Source: JACMLC01 sp963817025
GTDB lineage: Bacteria > Acidobacteriota > Blastocatellia > Pyrinomonadales > Pyrinomonadaceae
Assembly (NCBI GenBank): GCA_963817025.1
Contig: CAWFML010000005.1
Coordinates: forward strand, 1,936,893-2,000,892
Reading direction: 5' to 3'
Length of the DNA stretch: 64,000 nt
A program made the position numbers and the translations under genes. The notes beneath the pieces are model-generated. The model was not told the origin of the DNA. It was given only the letters and a program-made list of their open reading frames with translations, and ran no database searches. Positions 41,760 through 51,292 of the stretch are shown here, one piece after another (position 1 is the first letter of the stretch; every line of letters starts with the position of its first letter).

Positions 41760-43700
41760 TTACGCGCTTGTCGTCGTCTCCGCAGCCACGCGTTCCCATT
41801 CTTCGTAAAGCTGGCGGAGACGCGCGTCTGCCTCCGCGTACTGCGCGCTGATCGACTTCAGGCGTTCGGGGTCGCGCGCCACTTCAGGCAGGCTCATCTT
41901 CTCGCTTAAGAGAGCGAGATTTTTTTCCGCCTCGCTAATCTCGGCTTCAATTGTTTGCGGGCTGCGCGTGGATTGCTTCTTGCCTTTTTCGGTCTTCGGT
42001 TTTTGTTTCGGCGCGCTCTTCTGTCCGGTCGAAGAAGGCGTGGATACTTTTTCGCTTTCCTTCTTCTCCGTATTTTGCGCGGCGATGGCTTCAAGCCTGC
42101 ACGCATCCTTCCAGTCGTGGTATTCCGTATAATCGCCGTTATAGTGCTCGGCATTTCCCGCGCCGTCGAGCGCGAGAATCTGCGTCGCAACGCGGTCAAG
42201 GAAAAAGCGGTCGTGGCTGATAGTGATAATCGTGCCGGGATAAGCATCCAAGGCCGATTCCAGAGCCTCGCGCGATGGAATATCGAGGTGGTTCGTCGGC
42301 TCGTCGAGCACCAGCACATTGACGCGCGAATAAATCAGCTTGGCGAGGGCCAGCCTGCCCTTCTCACCGCCCGAAAGATCGCGCACGTGCTTGTAAACAT
42401 CGTCGCCCGTGAAAAGAAATTTGGCGAGGAAAGAGCGCAACTCGCCCGCCGTCGCCGTCGAAGGCGCGACGCGGCGCAGTTCCATAATAATCTCGTTGCG
42501 GTCGTCAAGATCGTCTAACTGCTGCGCGTAGTAACCGATTTCAGTTTTAGTTCCCCAGCGCACCTCGCCCTCAAGCGGCGGCAATTTGCCGAGCACTGTC
42601 TTGACGAAGGTGGTCTTGCCGGAGCCGTTTGGACCAATGATGCCGAGACATTCGCTGCGCCTCAAGGTAAAGCTAATATCCTGGGCCAGAACTTTTCCGG
42701 GATAACCGACCGTCGTTTCAAGCACGGTCAAGACCTGTGTGCCAGCGCGTTCGACCGCTTGCAGGCGAAAATCGCCGGATGACTGCTCATTTGAGACGGC
42801 TTCGACACGCTCCATGCGTTCGAGCATATTGCGGCGCGCTTTGGCCTGCTTGGTTTTTTGCCCCGCGAGATTGCGGCGAATAAAATCCTGCGTCTTGGAG
42901 ATGAGATGCTGTTGATTATCGTAGGCGCGCTGCTGCGCTTCGCGGCGCACTTCGCGCTCGATGAGAAACGCCGAGTAATTGCCCGTATAACTGGTCGCCC
43001 TTCCGTTCTCAATCTCGATGATGCGTTTCGAGGTGCGGTCTAAGAAGTAGCGATCATGACTGACGATGACGAAGGCGGACGGGTAAGATTGCAAAAATTC
43101 TTCGAGCCATTCGACGGAAGCGATGTCCAGATGATTGGTCGGCTCGTCAAGCAGGAGCACATCGGGTTCTGCCAGCAGGAGACGCGCAAGGCCCAGACGA
43201 TTCTGTTGCCCGCCGGAAAGTTTTTCCGTCTCAAGCTGCCACAGTTCTCTGTCAAAGCCTAGTCCCTGCAAGATGGATTCGGCTTTTGCCGCATACTCAA
43301 AACCGCCTTCACGTTCAAACTCGTGTTGTAGGTCGCTGTAGCGTTCGAGCACTGCTTCGAGGTCATCGGAGGCTTCGGCCATGCGATGCTCAAGCTCGTG
43401 CATCTCGTGCTCTATCTGTTGCAGGTGGCCGAAAGCCGCGAGCGCGGATTCGTGCACAGTCGAGCCGGGTTCAAAGTGTACGTGCTGGGCCAGAAGTCCC
43501 AGACGCAGGCCACGCGCACGCACGACATCGCCTTTATCCGGCGTCTCCTCGCCGCTGATCAGGCGAAAGATAGTGGTCTTGCCCGCGCCGTTGCGCCCGA
43601 CAAGACCGACATGCTCGCCCGGATTTATCTGTAGCGACGCGCCGCGCAGGACATCCTGCGAGCCGTAAGATTTATGAGCTTCTGAGAGACGGAATAACAT
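41760..43700 (-). CDS. ABC-F family ATPase
   Basis: The start is the ATG at 43700 (MLFRLSEAHKSYGSQDVLRG), giving 646 residues. The longer in-frame start upstream would translate a repeat hairpin. The protein has two ABC domains without membrane segments. Walker A motifs are GRNGAGKTT and GPNGSGKTT; signatures are LSGGQQNRLGLARLL and LSGGEKGRLALAKLI, each followed by DEPTNHLD. The inter-domain linker and a charged C-terminal coiled coil are typical of ribosome-associated ABC-F proteins (Uup/YdiF type). They act on stalled ribosomes or confer antibiotic resistance. Resistance is not implied by sequence alone. Confidence 0.95.
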   Translation of the reverse strand: MLFRLSEAHKSYGSQDVLRGASLQINPGEHVGLVGRNGAGKTTIFRLISGEETPDKGDVVRARGLRLGLLAQHVHFEPGSTVHESALAAFGHLQQIEHEMHELEHRMAEASDDLEAVLERYSDLQHEFEREGGFEYAAKAESILQGLGFDRELWQLETEKLSGGQQNRLGLARLLLAEPDVLLLDEPTNHLDIASVEWLEEFLQSYPSAFVIVSHDRYFLDRTSKRIIEIENGRATSYTGNYSAFLIEREVRREAQQRAYDNQQHLISKTQDFIRRNLAGQKTKQAKARRNMLERMERVEAVSNEQSSGDFRLQAVERAGTQVLTVLETTVGYPGKVLAQDISFTLRRSECLGIIGPNGSGKTTFVKTVLGKLPPLEGEVRWGTKTEIGYYAQQLDDLDDRNEIIMELRRVAPSTATAGELRSFLAKFLFTGDDVYKHVRDLSGGEKGRLALAKLIYSRVNVLVLDEPTNHLDIPSREALESALDAYPGTIITISHDRFFLDRVATQILALDGAGNAEHYNGDYTEYHDWKDACRLEAIAAQNTEKKESEKVSTPSSTGQKSAPKQKPKTEKGKKQSTRSPQTIEAEISEAEKNLALLSEKMSLPEVARDPERLKSISAQYAEADARLRQLYEEWERVAAETTTSA

Positions 43701-43781
43701 GACGGGTGACAAATGACGGGTGACGAGTGACAAGTTAAAACAATCTCTTGCTTGTCACTTGTCACCCGTCACCTGACACTA
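43701..43781. repeat. Inverted repeat, GTGACGGGTGAC word type, containing a stop codon
   Basis: GACGGGTGACAAATGACGGG and the following TGACGAGTGACAAG face CTTGTCACTTGTCACCCGTC with ACCTGACACTA. It fills the 78-base gap between the parvulin gene stop (43781-43779) and the ABC-F start. Confidence 0.9.
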
Positions 43782-44984
43782 TTTCTTGGGTGATGCGCTG
43801 GCAGCCGGGCTGGCCGTCGCCTGCGGCGTGGCCGAAGCGGCAGGGCTGGCAGCAGGGCTGGCTGCGGCGGCGGGGCTGGTTGCCGTTGCCGGAGCACTCT
43901 GCTGTGGCTGCGCGGGACGTGGGCCGCTCAGGTTGTTGGGGCTTTCCAGCATCTTGACGGCTAGATTGTTGGCAATCTTCGCGTCATTCATCGCCACCTG
44001 TATCAACGCCTGATTGAGAATTTCCTGACGCTGCTTGACCAGCACATCCGTGATGCGCTGTCTGACGCCGGGGCTTTCGAGATTCAGGTTTTCGTCCTGC
44101 AACTGCTTTCTCTTGAGCTTAAAAATGTACCAGCGATTATTAAAGCTGACGGGCGCGGTGTAGCTTCCGGCATCCATCGTGTTGAAGAATTGCCCGATCA
44201 GGTCGGCAGGGAAATTGTTCTGCTTGAGTTCGGCTTCGGTCGCAAAGCCTATGTCGCCGCCGTTGACGTTGGTGTTAGAGTCTTCGCTCTTGGCGCGTGC
44301 GACATCCGCAAACTCGGCGTTGCTTTTGAGCTGCTGGTAGATGAGATCGATTTTCTGTTTGGCTTCGAGGTCGCTCTTGGCATCGTTCTGCATGCCGTTG
44401 TCCGTCGGGTCAACGATGATGGCCGCCAGTTCTACGCCGCGCTTGTTGACGAACTGATCGCGGTTGTTGTTGTAGGCGTCCTCGACCTCTTTATCGCTGA
44501 TGGTAATCTTGCTGGTCGTGCGCTCCTGCAATTTCTGGATCGCAAGCTCTTTGCGCGCAATCTCGCGCAGGGATTCCATCGTCTGGCCCGTCTCCTTGAG
44601 ACGCTCCTCAAACTTTTCCTTTGTCATCTGGGCATTCAGCATCTGCGTATTGATGGCCTGCGTGATCTCGTCTTCAGTAGGCAAGAGCTTCTCGCGCTCG
44701 GCGCGCTGAAAGACCACCTCTTTCTGAATCAGTCCGTCGAGCACCTGCAAGCGCGCCTGCGCCAGCTCAAGCGGCGAGAGCTTTGACTGCTGGCCCTGAT
44801 ACTGCTGGTTGATAAGTTTATCAACTTCGGCCAGCATGATGTTCTTGCCGTTGACGGTCGCGGCCACAGAAGAATCCGCGGACGTGCCGGAACCACCGCC
44901 GCTCGTGTTGGTACAAGCGGCAAAGGCAAAGGTAAACAGCCCTATGAGGGCGATGAGAAGAGTTTGTTTGGCGACTTTATGCAC
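43779..44984 (-). CDS. Parvulin-type peptidyl-prolyl isomerase lipoprotein (PrsA/SurA-like)
   Basis: The 401-residue protein carries a lipoprotein signal (LLIALIGLFTFAFAAC, lipidated Cys near residue 24). A SurA-N-like helical region follows (ATVNGKNIMLAEVDKLINQQ onward, to about 180). The rotamase domain is recognisable from AEFADVARAKSEDSNTNVNG through GDIGFATEAEL to APVSFNNRWYIFKLKRKQ. The Ala/Ser/Pro tail (AASPAASPAASATPQ) is low complexity. It is probably a periplasmic folding chaperone. It is upstream of the ABC-F gene, separated only by a repeat hairpin. Confidence 0.92.
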   Translation of the reverse strand: MHKVAKQTLLIALIGLFTFAFAACTNTSGGGSGTSADSSVAATVNGKNIMLAEVDKLINQQYQGQQSKLSPLELAQARLQVLDGLIQKEVVFQRAEREKLLPTEDEITQAINTQMLNAQMTKEKFEERLKETGQTMESLREIARKELAIQKLQERTTSKITISDKEVEDAYNNNRDQFVNKRGVELAAIIVDPTDNGMQNDAKSDLEAKQKIDLIYQQLKSNAEFADVARAKSEDSNTNVNGGDIGFATEAELKQNNFPADLIGQFFNTMDAGSYTAPVSFNNRWYIFKLKRKQLQDENLNLESPGVRQRITDVLVKQRQEILNQALIQVAMNDAKIANNLAVKMLESPNNLSGPRPAQPQQSAPATATSPAAAASPAASPAASATPQATASPAASASPKK

Positions 44985-45061
44985 TGTAGATTTTTCGCTC
45001 CTTCAAGCTAAACAATAATGGCTAAAAGCTCCGGGGCAAGGCATCGCAAGGCTGCTGACGC

Positions 45062-45091
45062 TTGACCGTTCGCTGATTGGTTTGTTATAAA
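45062..45091 (+). promoter_or_regulatory. Probable rpmB promoter
   Basis: TTGACC (45062-45067), an 18-base spacer and TATAAA (45086-45091), about 90 bases before the rpmB start. GGAGG precedes the ATG. Confidence 0.55.
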
Positions 45092-45182
45092 TTCTCGTTT
45101 TGAAACTGACTCAAAGTTTTAGATGCAATAAACCGTGAGACCGTTTCAAAGGTTTTCATCCGTTCGGAGGTACTGAATAATT

Positions 45183-45377
45183 ATGGCTAAACGATGCGAA
45201 GTCTGCGGCAAAGGGCCGCAATTCGGCAACAATGTCTCTCATGCTAACAATCGCACGCGCCGTCGCTTTGACCCCAACCTGCAATCCATCCGCGTCCAGC
45301 GTCCGCAAGGCGGAGTCGAGCGCATGAAGGTTTGCACCAGTTGCATCAAGGCAGGCAAAGTGGCGAAGGCAGCCTGA
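45183..45377 (+). CDS. rpmB: 50S ribosomal protein L28, zinc-binding form
   Basis: The 64-residue protein starts MAKRCEVCGKGPQFGNNVSH and continues ANNRTRRRFDPNLQ, as in L28. Two CxxC pairs (CEVC and CTSC) mark the zinc-ribbon version, which in many bacteria is controlled by or replaced under zinc limitation. It is a single gene. Confidence 0.97.
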   Translation: MAKRCEVCGKGPQFGNNVSHANNRTRRRFDPNLQSIRVQRPQGGVERMKVCTSCIKAGKVAKAA

Positions 45378-45456
45378 CGGGATTCACACTCGAATTTTCA
45401 AAATCACGCGAAGCTCCATGTGAGGAAGCAATCTTTTTTGCCTCCCTCTCGTGGAG

Positions 45457-45846
45457 CTATTCGTTTTCAACAGCCAGCGCAATCGCCTCTATCTCGACGC
45501 GCGCATCACGCGGCAGACGCGCGGCCTCCACGGTCGCACGCGCCGGGGGATTTTCGGCAAAGAATTTTCCGTAAACCTCATTCATCGCCGCAAAATCATT
45601 CATATCCGCCAGAAAAACCGTTGTTTTGACGACGCGATCCAGGCCCGTTCCGGCTGCTTCGAGCACCGCTGAAAGATTCTTCAAGACCTGCGCGGTCTGC
45701 TCTGCCACGCCTCCGGCGACGAACTCGCCCGTCTCAGGATCAATCGGAATCTGCCCCGAAGCGAAGACCAAACCGGCAGCCCGAACGGCCTGCGAATATG
45801 GGCCAATCGCCTGCGGCGCGTGCTTGGTTTCGATAATCTGCTTCAT
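45457..45846 (-). CDS. ridA: RidA family enamine/imine deaminase
   Basis: The 129-residue protein hydrolyses reactive enamines released by PLP enzymes. Family marks are APQAIGPYSQAVRAAGLVFA, SGQIPIDPETGE, QTAQVLKNLSAVLEAAGTGL, VVKTTVFLADMNDFAAMNEV and the active-site ARATVEAARLPRDARVEIEA with the conserved Arg. It is downstream of rel on the same strand and convergent with rpmB. Confidence 0.96.
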   Translation of the reverse strand: MKQIIETKHAPQAIGPYSQAVRAAGLVFASGQIPIDPETGEFVAGGVAEQTAQVLKNLSAVLEAAGTGLDRVVKTTVFLADMNDFAAMNEVYGKFFAENPPARATVEAARLPRDARVEIEAIALAVENE

Positions 45847-45939
45847 TAGACAAACATCCTCAATTCTTCATCGCTAAAACAAACTTCGCATTTTAACAGA
45901 AACTTTTATGAAGGCCAAAGGCAGATAAGAAGGATGCTA

Positions 45940-48120
45940 TTAAGTCGCTCCCTGTAGACGCTCGACATCGAGCACGCCGGGGACGCTTTTGATCGAGCTG
46001 ATGACTTTGTCCAGATGCTTGACATCGAAGACTTCGACTGTGACCTCGATGCGCCCGCGCTCGTCTTCTGCGACCGAGGCTCGTGCGTCACGGATGCCTG
46101 TCTTCATGTCCGAGATAGCTCCGGTGATGCCTGCAATCATGCCCGTGCGATTTTCTGTGATGGCAAGAAGTTTGACCGCATAAGCTTCTTTATCTGAGCG
46201 GCTGGCCCATTCGACCTCGACAATGCGCTCCGGGTTGATCATCAACTGGCGGACGTTTTTGCAACGCTTGGTGTGAACCACGACGCCTTTGCCGAGCGTC
46301 ACGTAGCCGACAATCTCTTCGCCGCGCAGGGGGTTGCAGCAGCGTGCGCGCGTGACCATCAAATCATCCACGCCGCGCACGACGATAGCGTCGTCGCCGA
46401 GCCGTATCAGTCGCTGGATGGCGCGCATGCCGCTTCTGAGCTTCGATTCTTTCTGAGAATCAAGCTCTGCGAATTTCTCCGGCCCGAGATACTTGGCAAT
46501 CACATTGCGCGGCACAATCTTGCCGTAGCCGATGGCCGCCAAGAGGTCTTCCGCACGCCCCAAGCCATACTCTTTGGCAATCCGCGTCAGTTCGTCTCCG
46601 GCTGACATCTTCTTAATGGAAAGCTGAAACCGCGCGGCTTCTTTTTCAAAAAGCTTGCGCCCGATCTCGACCGATTCGGCTCGCTGTTGTTCTGCGACCC
46701 AGTGGCGCACGCGGTTGCGCGCACGCGAAGTGACGACAAAGTTGAGCCAATCGCGCGACGGGTGAGAATTTGAAGTGGTCAGGATTTCCACGACATCGCC
46801 GTTTTGAATCTGCGACCGAAGTGGAACCATGCGGTTGTTGATACGCGCTCCAGTGCAGGTATTGCCGACTTCCGAGTGAATCGCGTAGGCAAAATCTATA
46901 GGCGTCGCCCCGCGAGGCAGTTGTATGACCTTGCCCATGGGCGTGAAGGCGTAAACGTCTTTCGGATACAGGTCGAGCTTGAGAGAGTCTAGAAAATCGC
47001 GCGAGTCTTTAACTTCCTGCGTTGATTCGACCAGAGAGCGCAACCATTGAAAAGCTTCGTCTTCATCATGTGCGCCACGGCTGTCTTCTTTATATTTCCA
47101 GTGCGCGGCGACGCCCTCTTCGGCAATCTGGTGCATCTCTTCCGTGCGAATCTGCACCTCGAAGGGCTGGCCCTTCGTGCTGATGACGGAAGTGTGCAGC
47201 GATTGATAGAGATTGTCGCGCGGGGTGGCGATCCAGTCTTTGATGCGACCGGGCACTGGCCGCCAGTTGTTGTGTATGACGCCGAGCGCGGCATAGCAAT
47301 GGCGCACTTCGTTTGGCGTAATGACGCGCGCGGCCACAAGGTCATAGACCTGATCGAGACTGATTTTCTGCCGTTCGAGTTTTTTCCAGATGGAATAAAG
47401 CCTTTTGACGCGGCCTTCGATGCGGACGAGCGGGACTTCCGACTCCTGCATCTTCTCTTCGATTTCCGCAGTCACCTTGTTGAGAAAGGCTTCGTTCTCA
47501 GGACGACGCTTTTCCAGTTGTGCGGTCAGGTCGCGGTAATCTTCCGGGTGCAGGTGGCGGAAAGAGAGGTCTTCCAGTTCGCCGCGAATTTTACCCATGC
47601 CGAGACGGTGTGCAATCGGCGCATAAATCTCCATCGTCTCCTGCGCGATGCGCTGGCGTTTTTCCGGCTTGAGGTAATGCAGCGTACGCATGTTGTGGAG
47701 ACGGTCTGCCAGCTTGATGAGCACGACGCGCACGTCGTTAATCATCGCCAGCACCATCTTGCGCACGTTCTCCGCCTGTTGCTCTTCCTTCGAGACGTTG
47801 CTGATCTGCGCAATCTTCGTCAGGCCATCAACCAGACGCGTCACGTCCTCGCCGAAATACTGGCGAATCGTTTCCAGGTCAACCAGCGTGTCTTCGACCA
47901 CATCATGCAGCAGGCCGGTTGAAACAGAGACCTCGTCAAGGCGCATGTCTGCGAGGATGTTTGCGACTTCGAGCGGGTGCACCAGATACGGCTCGCCGGA
48001 GGCACGCGTCTGCCCTTTGTGCTCGCGCGCTGAAAAAATGTAGGCGCGGCGCAAAAGGTCTAGGTCTGCCTGCGCATGATTACGGCTGACCTTCTCGACA
48101 ATGTCTTCGATACGAATCAT
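45940..48120 (-). CDS. rel: Bifunctional (p)ppGpp synthetase/hydrolase
   Basis: The 726-residue stringent-response enzyme makes and degrades (p)ppGpp. An intact N-terminal HD hydrolase domain is visible (YLVHPLEVANILADMRLDE, LLHDVVEDT about residues 69-77, HRLGMGKIRGELEDLSFR). It is followed by the synthetase domain (YDLVAARVITPNEVRHCYAA; RIKDWIATPRDNLYQSLHTS). Then come a TGS domain (DVYAFTPMGKVIQLPRGATP), a helical region and a C-terminal ACT domain. Both catalytic halves look functional, as in the single Rel enzymes of most bacteria outside the beta/gamma-proteobacteria. No second synthetase is in the window. Confidence 0.96.
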   Translation of the reverse strand: MIRIEDIVEKVSRNHAQADLDLLRRAYIFSAREHKGQTRASGEPYLVHPLEVANILADMRLDEVSVSTGLLHDVVEDTLVDLETIRQYFGEDVTRLVDGLTKIAQISNVSKEEQQAENVRKMVLAMINDVRVVLIKLADRLHNMRTLHYLKPEKRQRIAQETMEIYAPIAHRLGMGKIRGELEDLSFRHLHPEDYRDLTAQLEKRRPENEAFLNKVTAEIEEKMQESEVPLVRIEGRVKRLYSIWKKLERQKISLDQVYDLVAARVITPNEVRHCYAALGVIHNNWRPVPGRIKDWIATPRDNLYQSLHTSVISTKGQPFEVQIRTEEMHQIAEEGVAAHWKYKEDSRGAHDEDEAFQWLRSLVESTQEVKDSRDFLDSLKLDLYPKDVYAFTPMGKVIQLPRGATPIDFAYAIHSEVGNTCTGARINNRMVPLRSQIQNGDVVEILTTSNSHPSRDWLNFVVTSRARNRVRHWVAEQQRAESVEIGRKLFEKEAARFQLSIKKMSAGDELTRIAKEYGLGRAEDLLAAIGYGKIVPRNVIAKYLGPEKFAELDSQKESKLRSGMRAIQRLIRLGDDAIVVRGVDDLMVTRARCCNPLRGEEIVGYVTLGKGVVVHTKRCKNVRQLMINPERIVEVEWASRSDKEAYAVKLLAITENRTGMIAGITGAISDMKTGIRDARASVAEDERGRIEVTVEVFDVKHLDKVISSIKSVPGVLDVERLQGAT

Positions 48121-48203
48121 AGTAACCGGGGGGAAGGGTGTAAGGCAGAGGGTGTAGTTAAAAACATTTCTTTTCTATCCCTTCCCCTGTCACCTAATAG
48201 AAT

Positions 48204-48237
48204 AGGTGATGCCTGACGTGTAAGTCGAGCATCACCT
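48204..48237. terminator. Hairpin downstream of the TPR lipoprotein gene
   Basis: AGGTGATGC (48204-48212) pairs perfectly with GCATCACCT (48229-48237). There is no strong T-run. It lies between the TPR gene and rel. Confidence 0.5.
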
Positions 48238-48321
48238 GAGATGAAATGCGTGGCGTGGGCGATGTATGCGCGTACGCTTTTGTGTGACAACGCGAGGCCA
48301 AAGCAGAATGGGCCGCTAGAT

Positions 48322-49170
48322 TTAACCGGCGGGCTGCTTGGGAGCGTTTTTCTTCTCCTCTTCCTCTTTCCGCTTCTGATTTTGTTCGCTCAACTCTGTC
48401 GTGCGCTTCTGCGCCTGTTCGGCCAGCTTGGTAAACTCTGCCTTCTTGTCGGCATTGCCGTCCATTTCGGCCAGCTTGGCTTGTTCCAGCAAGAGGTTGG
48501 TCTTGAATGACCACGCAGCATCATTGTTGCCGTCAAGGCTGATAGCTTTTTCCGCTTCTTCCATGCCGCGCGCGACGCACTGCTGTGCGGTCTCGAAATC
48601 TTTCGATTCTTTTGGCTTTTGAAAGACGATGACTGTCTTGCCATCCTTCTGCTCGGTCTTCTTGTTGGCAGTCTGCTCTGTAATCGTGTAGGAGCAGTTC
48701 CAGTCTTTGCTGGCGAGGATGGTATAGGCTTCTGCGCGTTTGGCTTCGGCGACAGAGCCGTTGCTGGCCCGTTGCATAATCCATTGCCGCTGCTGATTCT
48801 CGTCGAGCGCGCCATACAAAGCGGCGACCGCCTTATAAGCCTCTTCGTTCGTCGGGTCTTTCTCTAAAATCTTTTTGTAAGCCTCGACGGCTTCGGTCGC
48901 TTTGCGCTTGTTGTCCGGCGAATCGACGCCCGGACGATACTGCGCATGGATTGAGCGGGCAATAAAGGAAGGAGCGGTCTTTTGTTCCGGGTCGAGTTCC
49001 AGCGCCCTCTTGGAATGTTGCTCCGCATCGGCAAACTTTCCGGCCTTATAAGAGCGCGCGGCTTCGTTCAATTCATTCTTGGCACGGATGCGATTGATAA
49101 CGCCGCAGCCCGATGTGGAGACAACAAGAACCAGGATTAAGAGCGGCAGCCTGGCTTGAGAGAGTTTCAT
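48322..49170 (-). CDS. TPR-repeat lipoprotein
   Basis: The start is the ATG at 49170, giving 282 residues with a lipoprotein signal (LPLLILVLVVSTSGC). The longer in-frame start upstream is within a repeat hairpin. The protein contains tetratricopeptide-like helices: LNEAARSYKAGKFADAEQHS, KRALELDPEQ, AYKKILEKDPTNEEAYKAVA and a later AISLDGNNDAAWSFK. The C-terminus is a charged Lys/Glu coiled segment. It follows the ExbD gene, so it may serve the TonB-like system (inference). Confidence 0.88.
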   Translation of the reverse strand: MKLSQARLPLLILVLVVSTSGCGVINRIRAKNELNEAARSYKAGKFADAEQHSKRALELDPEQKTAPSFIARSIHAQYRPGVDSPDNKRKATEAVEAYKKILEKDPTNEEAYKAVAALYGALDENQQRQWIMQRASNGSVAEAKRAEAYTILASKDWNCSYTITEQTANKKTEQKDGKTVIVFQKPKESKDFETAQQCVARGMEEAEKAISLDGNNDAAWSFKTNLLLEQAKLAEMDGNADKKAEFTKLAEQAQKRTTELSEQNQKRKEEEEKKNAPKQPAG

Positions 49171-49191
49171 CTGTTCTACACTCCATTTTTT

Positions 49192-49256
49192 AAGTGACGA
49201 GTGACGAGTGACAAGCAAAACTTTACCCGTCACCTGTCACCTATCACTCGTCACTG
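49192..49256. repeat. Inverted repeat, GTGACGAGTGAC word type
   Basis: AAGTGACGAGTGACGAGTGA with CAAG, facing CACCTGTCACCTATCACTCG and TCACT. It occupies the gap between the second ExbD gene stop and the TPR gene start. Confidence 0.9.
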
Positions 49257-49259
49257 TTT

Positions 49260-49733
49260 TTATTGCGCCAGATCGTCTACTTGTAGACCGACAGGATTTG
49301 CGCCCGCGCCTTTAATCGCATCAATCACTTTCACGACTTCGCCGTATTTGAGCGAACGCGGCGCTTTGACGAAGACGGTTTTTTCGACTTCCTGCGTGCC
49401 GGGACGATAAGCTCCGGTTTGCTTGCGCTGCTCGAACAAGCCTGCGAGCCGGGTGCTGATCGCGCCCGTATCGTTGACCGAACCCATGTCATCTGAATTC
49501 AGCTTGAGCTTGAGGTCATTGGAGATCGTGACCACCAGCGTCAAAGGATTCGGCTTGACCTGACTCAAGTCCTGATTCGGGTCCGGCTCTGACGGAATCT
49601 TGGCTTCAAAACGGCTCGGCTTGAGCGGCGTGACCACCATGAAGATAATCAAGAGCACGAGCAGCACGTCAATCAGCGGTGTCACGTTGATATAGGGTAC
49701 GGCATCGTCGCCGCCCTGAGTACCCATTGCCAT
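49260..49733 (-). CDS. ExbD/TolR family protein (second copy)
   Basis: The 157-residue inner-membrane protein has the family signature INVTPLIDVLLVLLIIFMVV (about residues 15-34), whose Asp lies in the proton path of ExbB-ExbD motors. A periplasmic domain follows. GAGGAG lies 7 bases before the ATG. It is distinct in sequence from the ExbD encoded next to it, suggesting a heteromeric or two-function motor. It is part of the leftward run tonB-exbB-exbD-exbD. Confidence 0.93.
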   Translation of the reverse strand: MAMGTQGGDDAVPYINVTPLIDVLLVLLIIFMVVTPLKPSRFEAKIPSEPDPNQDLSQVKPNPLTLVVTISNDLKLKLNSDDMGSVNDTGAISTRLAGLFEQRKQTGAYRPGTQEVEKTVFVKAPRSLKYGEVVKVIDAIKGAGANPVGLQVDDLAQ

Positions 49734-49828
49734 AAGAGAACTCCTCTGTCAATCTGGACGGCGGACGCTCATCTGAAATTTATCCGAACAGAGAGCGTCC
49801 GCTTAGCTTTTACTGAGCCTGCGCTATG

Positions 49829-50284
49829 TTACGCGGCTGGAGCAGGCGCAGCGCCTTTTTTCTTCTTGTCAGCGACCAGTCCTATCTTATCAATACCCTG
49901 TTGCCTGATGATATTGATGACCTCTACCACGCTGCCATAGCTGACGCCGACACCGCTCTTGACGTAGACGATGCGCTCTGCGTCAGACTTGTTCTTCATC
50001 ATCTTTTCGATGAGCGGCCCGATGTCTGTTTTTTCCTTCTTGTCCTTGCCGATGTAATACTCGCCGTCGTTCGGAATCGAAATCACCACGGACGACTCTT
50101 TGATAATCGCAGGGTCAACATCCGGGCTATTCATATCGCGCGGGATGGCGACTGTGACGCCCTGTTGCAAAAAGGGCGTGACCACCATGAAGATGATCAA
50201 GAGCACCAGCATGATGTCCACCATCGGCGTAACGTTGATCTCGGAGTTGAAATCTTCTCCTCCTCCGCCTGCTGCCATTCCCAT
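49829..50284 (-). CDS. ExbD/TolR family protein (first copy)
   Basis: The 151-residue protein has INVTPMVDIMLVLLIIFMVV in its single membrane helix with the conserved Asp, and a periplasmic domain ending in an Ala/Pro tail. GGAG precedes the ATG by about 8 bases. It sits between the ExbB/TolQ gene and the second ExbD gene, and would supply the peptidoglycan- or TonB-facing half of the motor. Confidence 0.94.
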   Translation of the reverse strand: MGMAAGGGGEDFNSEINVTPMVDIMLVLLIIFMVVTPFLQQGVTVAIPRDMNSPDVDPAIIKESSVVISIPNDGEYYIGKDKKEKTDIGPLIEKMMKNKSDAERIVYVKSGVGVSYGSVVEVINIIRQQGIDKIGLVADKKKKGAAPAPAA

Positions 50285-50418
50285 AATAAATCTCCTATCC
50301 GCGAGTTGCCTTGTTTCTCAACAAAGATGAGTGCGCGGCGCGCACAACGGGCGGCACTGCCATGCCACTTTAAGTGCGCGCACGCGTCCCTCTTATTTTA
50401 AGAGCTGAGAACAGCCGG

Positions 50419-51180
50419 CTACGGTTTCAACTGTCTGGTGCGGTTCTTCAGGAAATAGTCGATCAGTTCCGAAGCTGAATTGTCCATCTCGACGACGAAG
50501 CCCTGAACTTTACTGGTGTAATAGTTGAAGAGCCACACGGCGGGAATCGCCACGCCGATGCCGAGAGCGGTGGTAAACAAGGCTTCCGAAATGCCGCCCG
50601 CGACTGCGGCGATACCTGCCGATTCGGCGTTCTTCATGCCCTGAAAGGCGTTGATGATGCCGAACACCGTGCCGAACAATCCGACGAACGGAGCGGTCGA
50701 GCCGATAGTCGCAAGTCCAGACAGGCCGCGCTTGAACTCAGCCGTCTTAATCGCAATGGCGCGTTGCAGCGCACGCTTGGAGGCTTCGATCTCATCGCCG
50801 GAAATTTCCGAGGATTGTTCATGAGCGCGAAACTCCTGAAGGCCGGAGACGACCACCATCGCCAGATGCGACTTGCGATGCTTGTCGCTGATGTTGATGG
50901 CCTCTTCGATGCGGTCGTTCTTGAGAGCCTGTGCGACGCGCGGCGCAAACTGGCGCGACTGCTGCTTGGCGGCCCTGTAGGTCAGAAACCGCTCGACCAT
51001 GATCGCGATTGAATAGACGGACATAATCAACAGAATAATCACGACCGCGAGGGCGACGCCGCCGAGGTGCTTGAGCATTTCTGTGATAGTGAATTGAGAC
51101 TCTGCGGCGGCAGGACTAGCAGCCGGACTGGCGGCGGCTTCTTGCCACAGGAAAGCGAAAAAGCTAAGTAAAATGGTCAC
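50419..51180 (-). CDS. MotA/TolQ/ExbB proton channel protein
   Basis: The start is GTG at 51180, with GGAGGGG 6 bases upstream; the in-frame TTG at 51195 lies before that site. The 253-residue protein has three membrane helices: VALAVVIILLIMSVYSIAIM, GLSGLATIGSTAPFVGLFGT (containing the conserved channel Thr/Ser residues) and FTTALGIGVAIPAVWLFNYY. These match ExbB/TolQ. A cytoplasmic loop lies between helices 1 and 2. It forms the ion-conducting stator with the ExbD proteins that energises TonB or Tol. Confidence 0.95.
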   Translation of the reverse strand: MTILLSFFAFLWQEAAASPAASPAAAESQFTITEMLKHLGGVALAVVIILLIMSVYSIAIMVERFLTYRAAKQQSRQFAPRVAQALKNDRIEEAINISDKHRKSHLAMVVVSGLQEFRAHEQSSEISGDEIEASKRALQRAIAIKTAEFKRGLSGLATIGSTAPFVGLFGTVFGIINAFQGMKNAESAGIAAVAGGISEALFTTALGIGVAIPAVWLFNYYTSKVQGFVVEMDNSASELIDYFLKNRTRQLKP

Positions 51181-51185
51181 GGTGA

Positions 51186-51192
51186 ACCCCTC
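51186..51192 (-). promoter_or_regulatory. Ribosome binding site of the ExbB/TolQ gene
   Basis: GGAGGGG on the minus strand, 6 bases before GTG at 51180; it decides the start. Confidence 0.75.
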
Positions 51193-51292
51193 CAAAAGGT
51201 TTTATTGCACAAAGCTGAGGTGAGCGCGCGCGGGGCTGGCGGGCGTCTGTCGTACTAGACGCCCATCTTGAGCGGCTACGCGCAACTTTCGT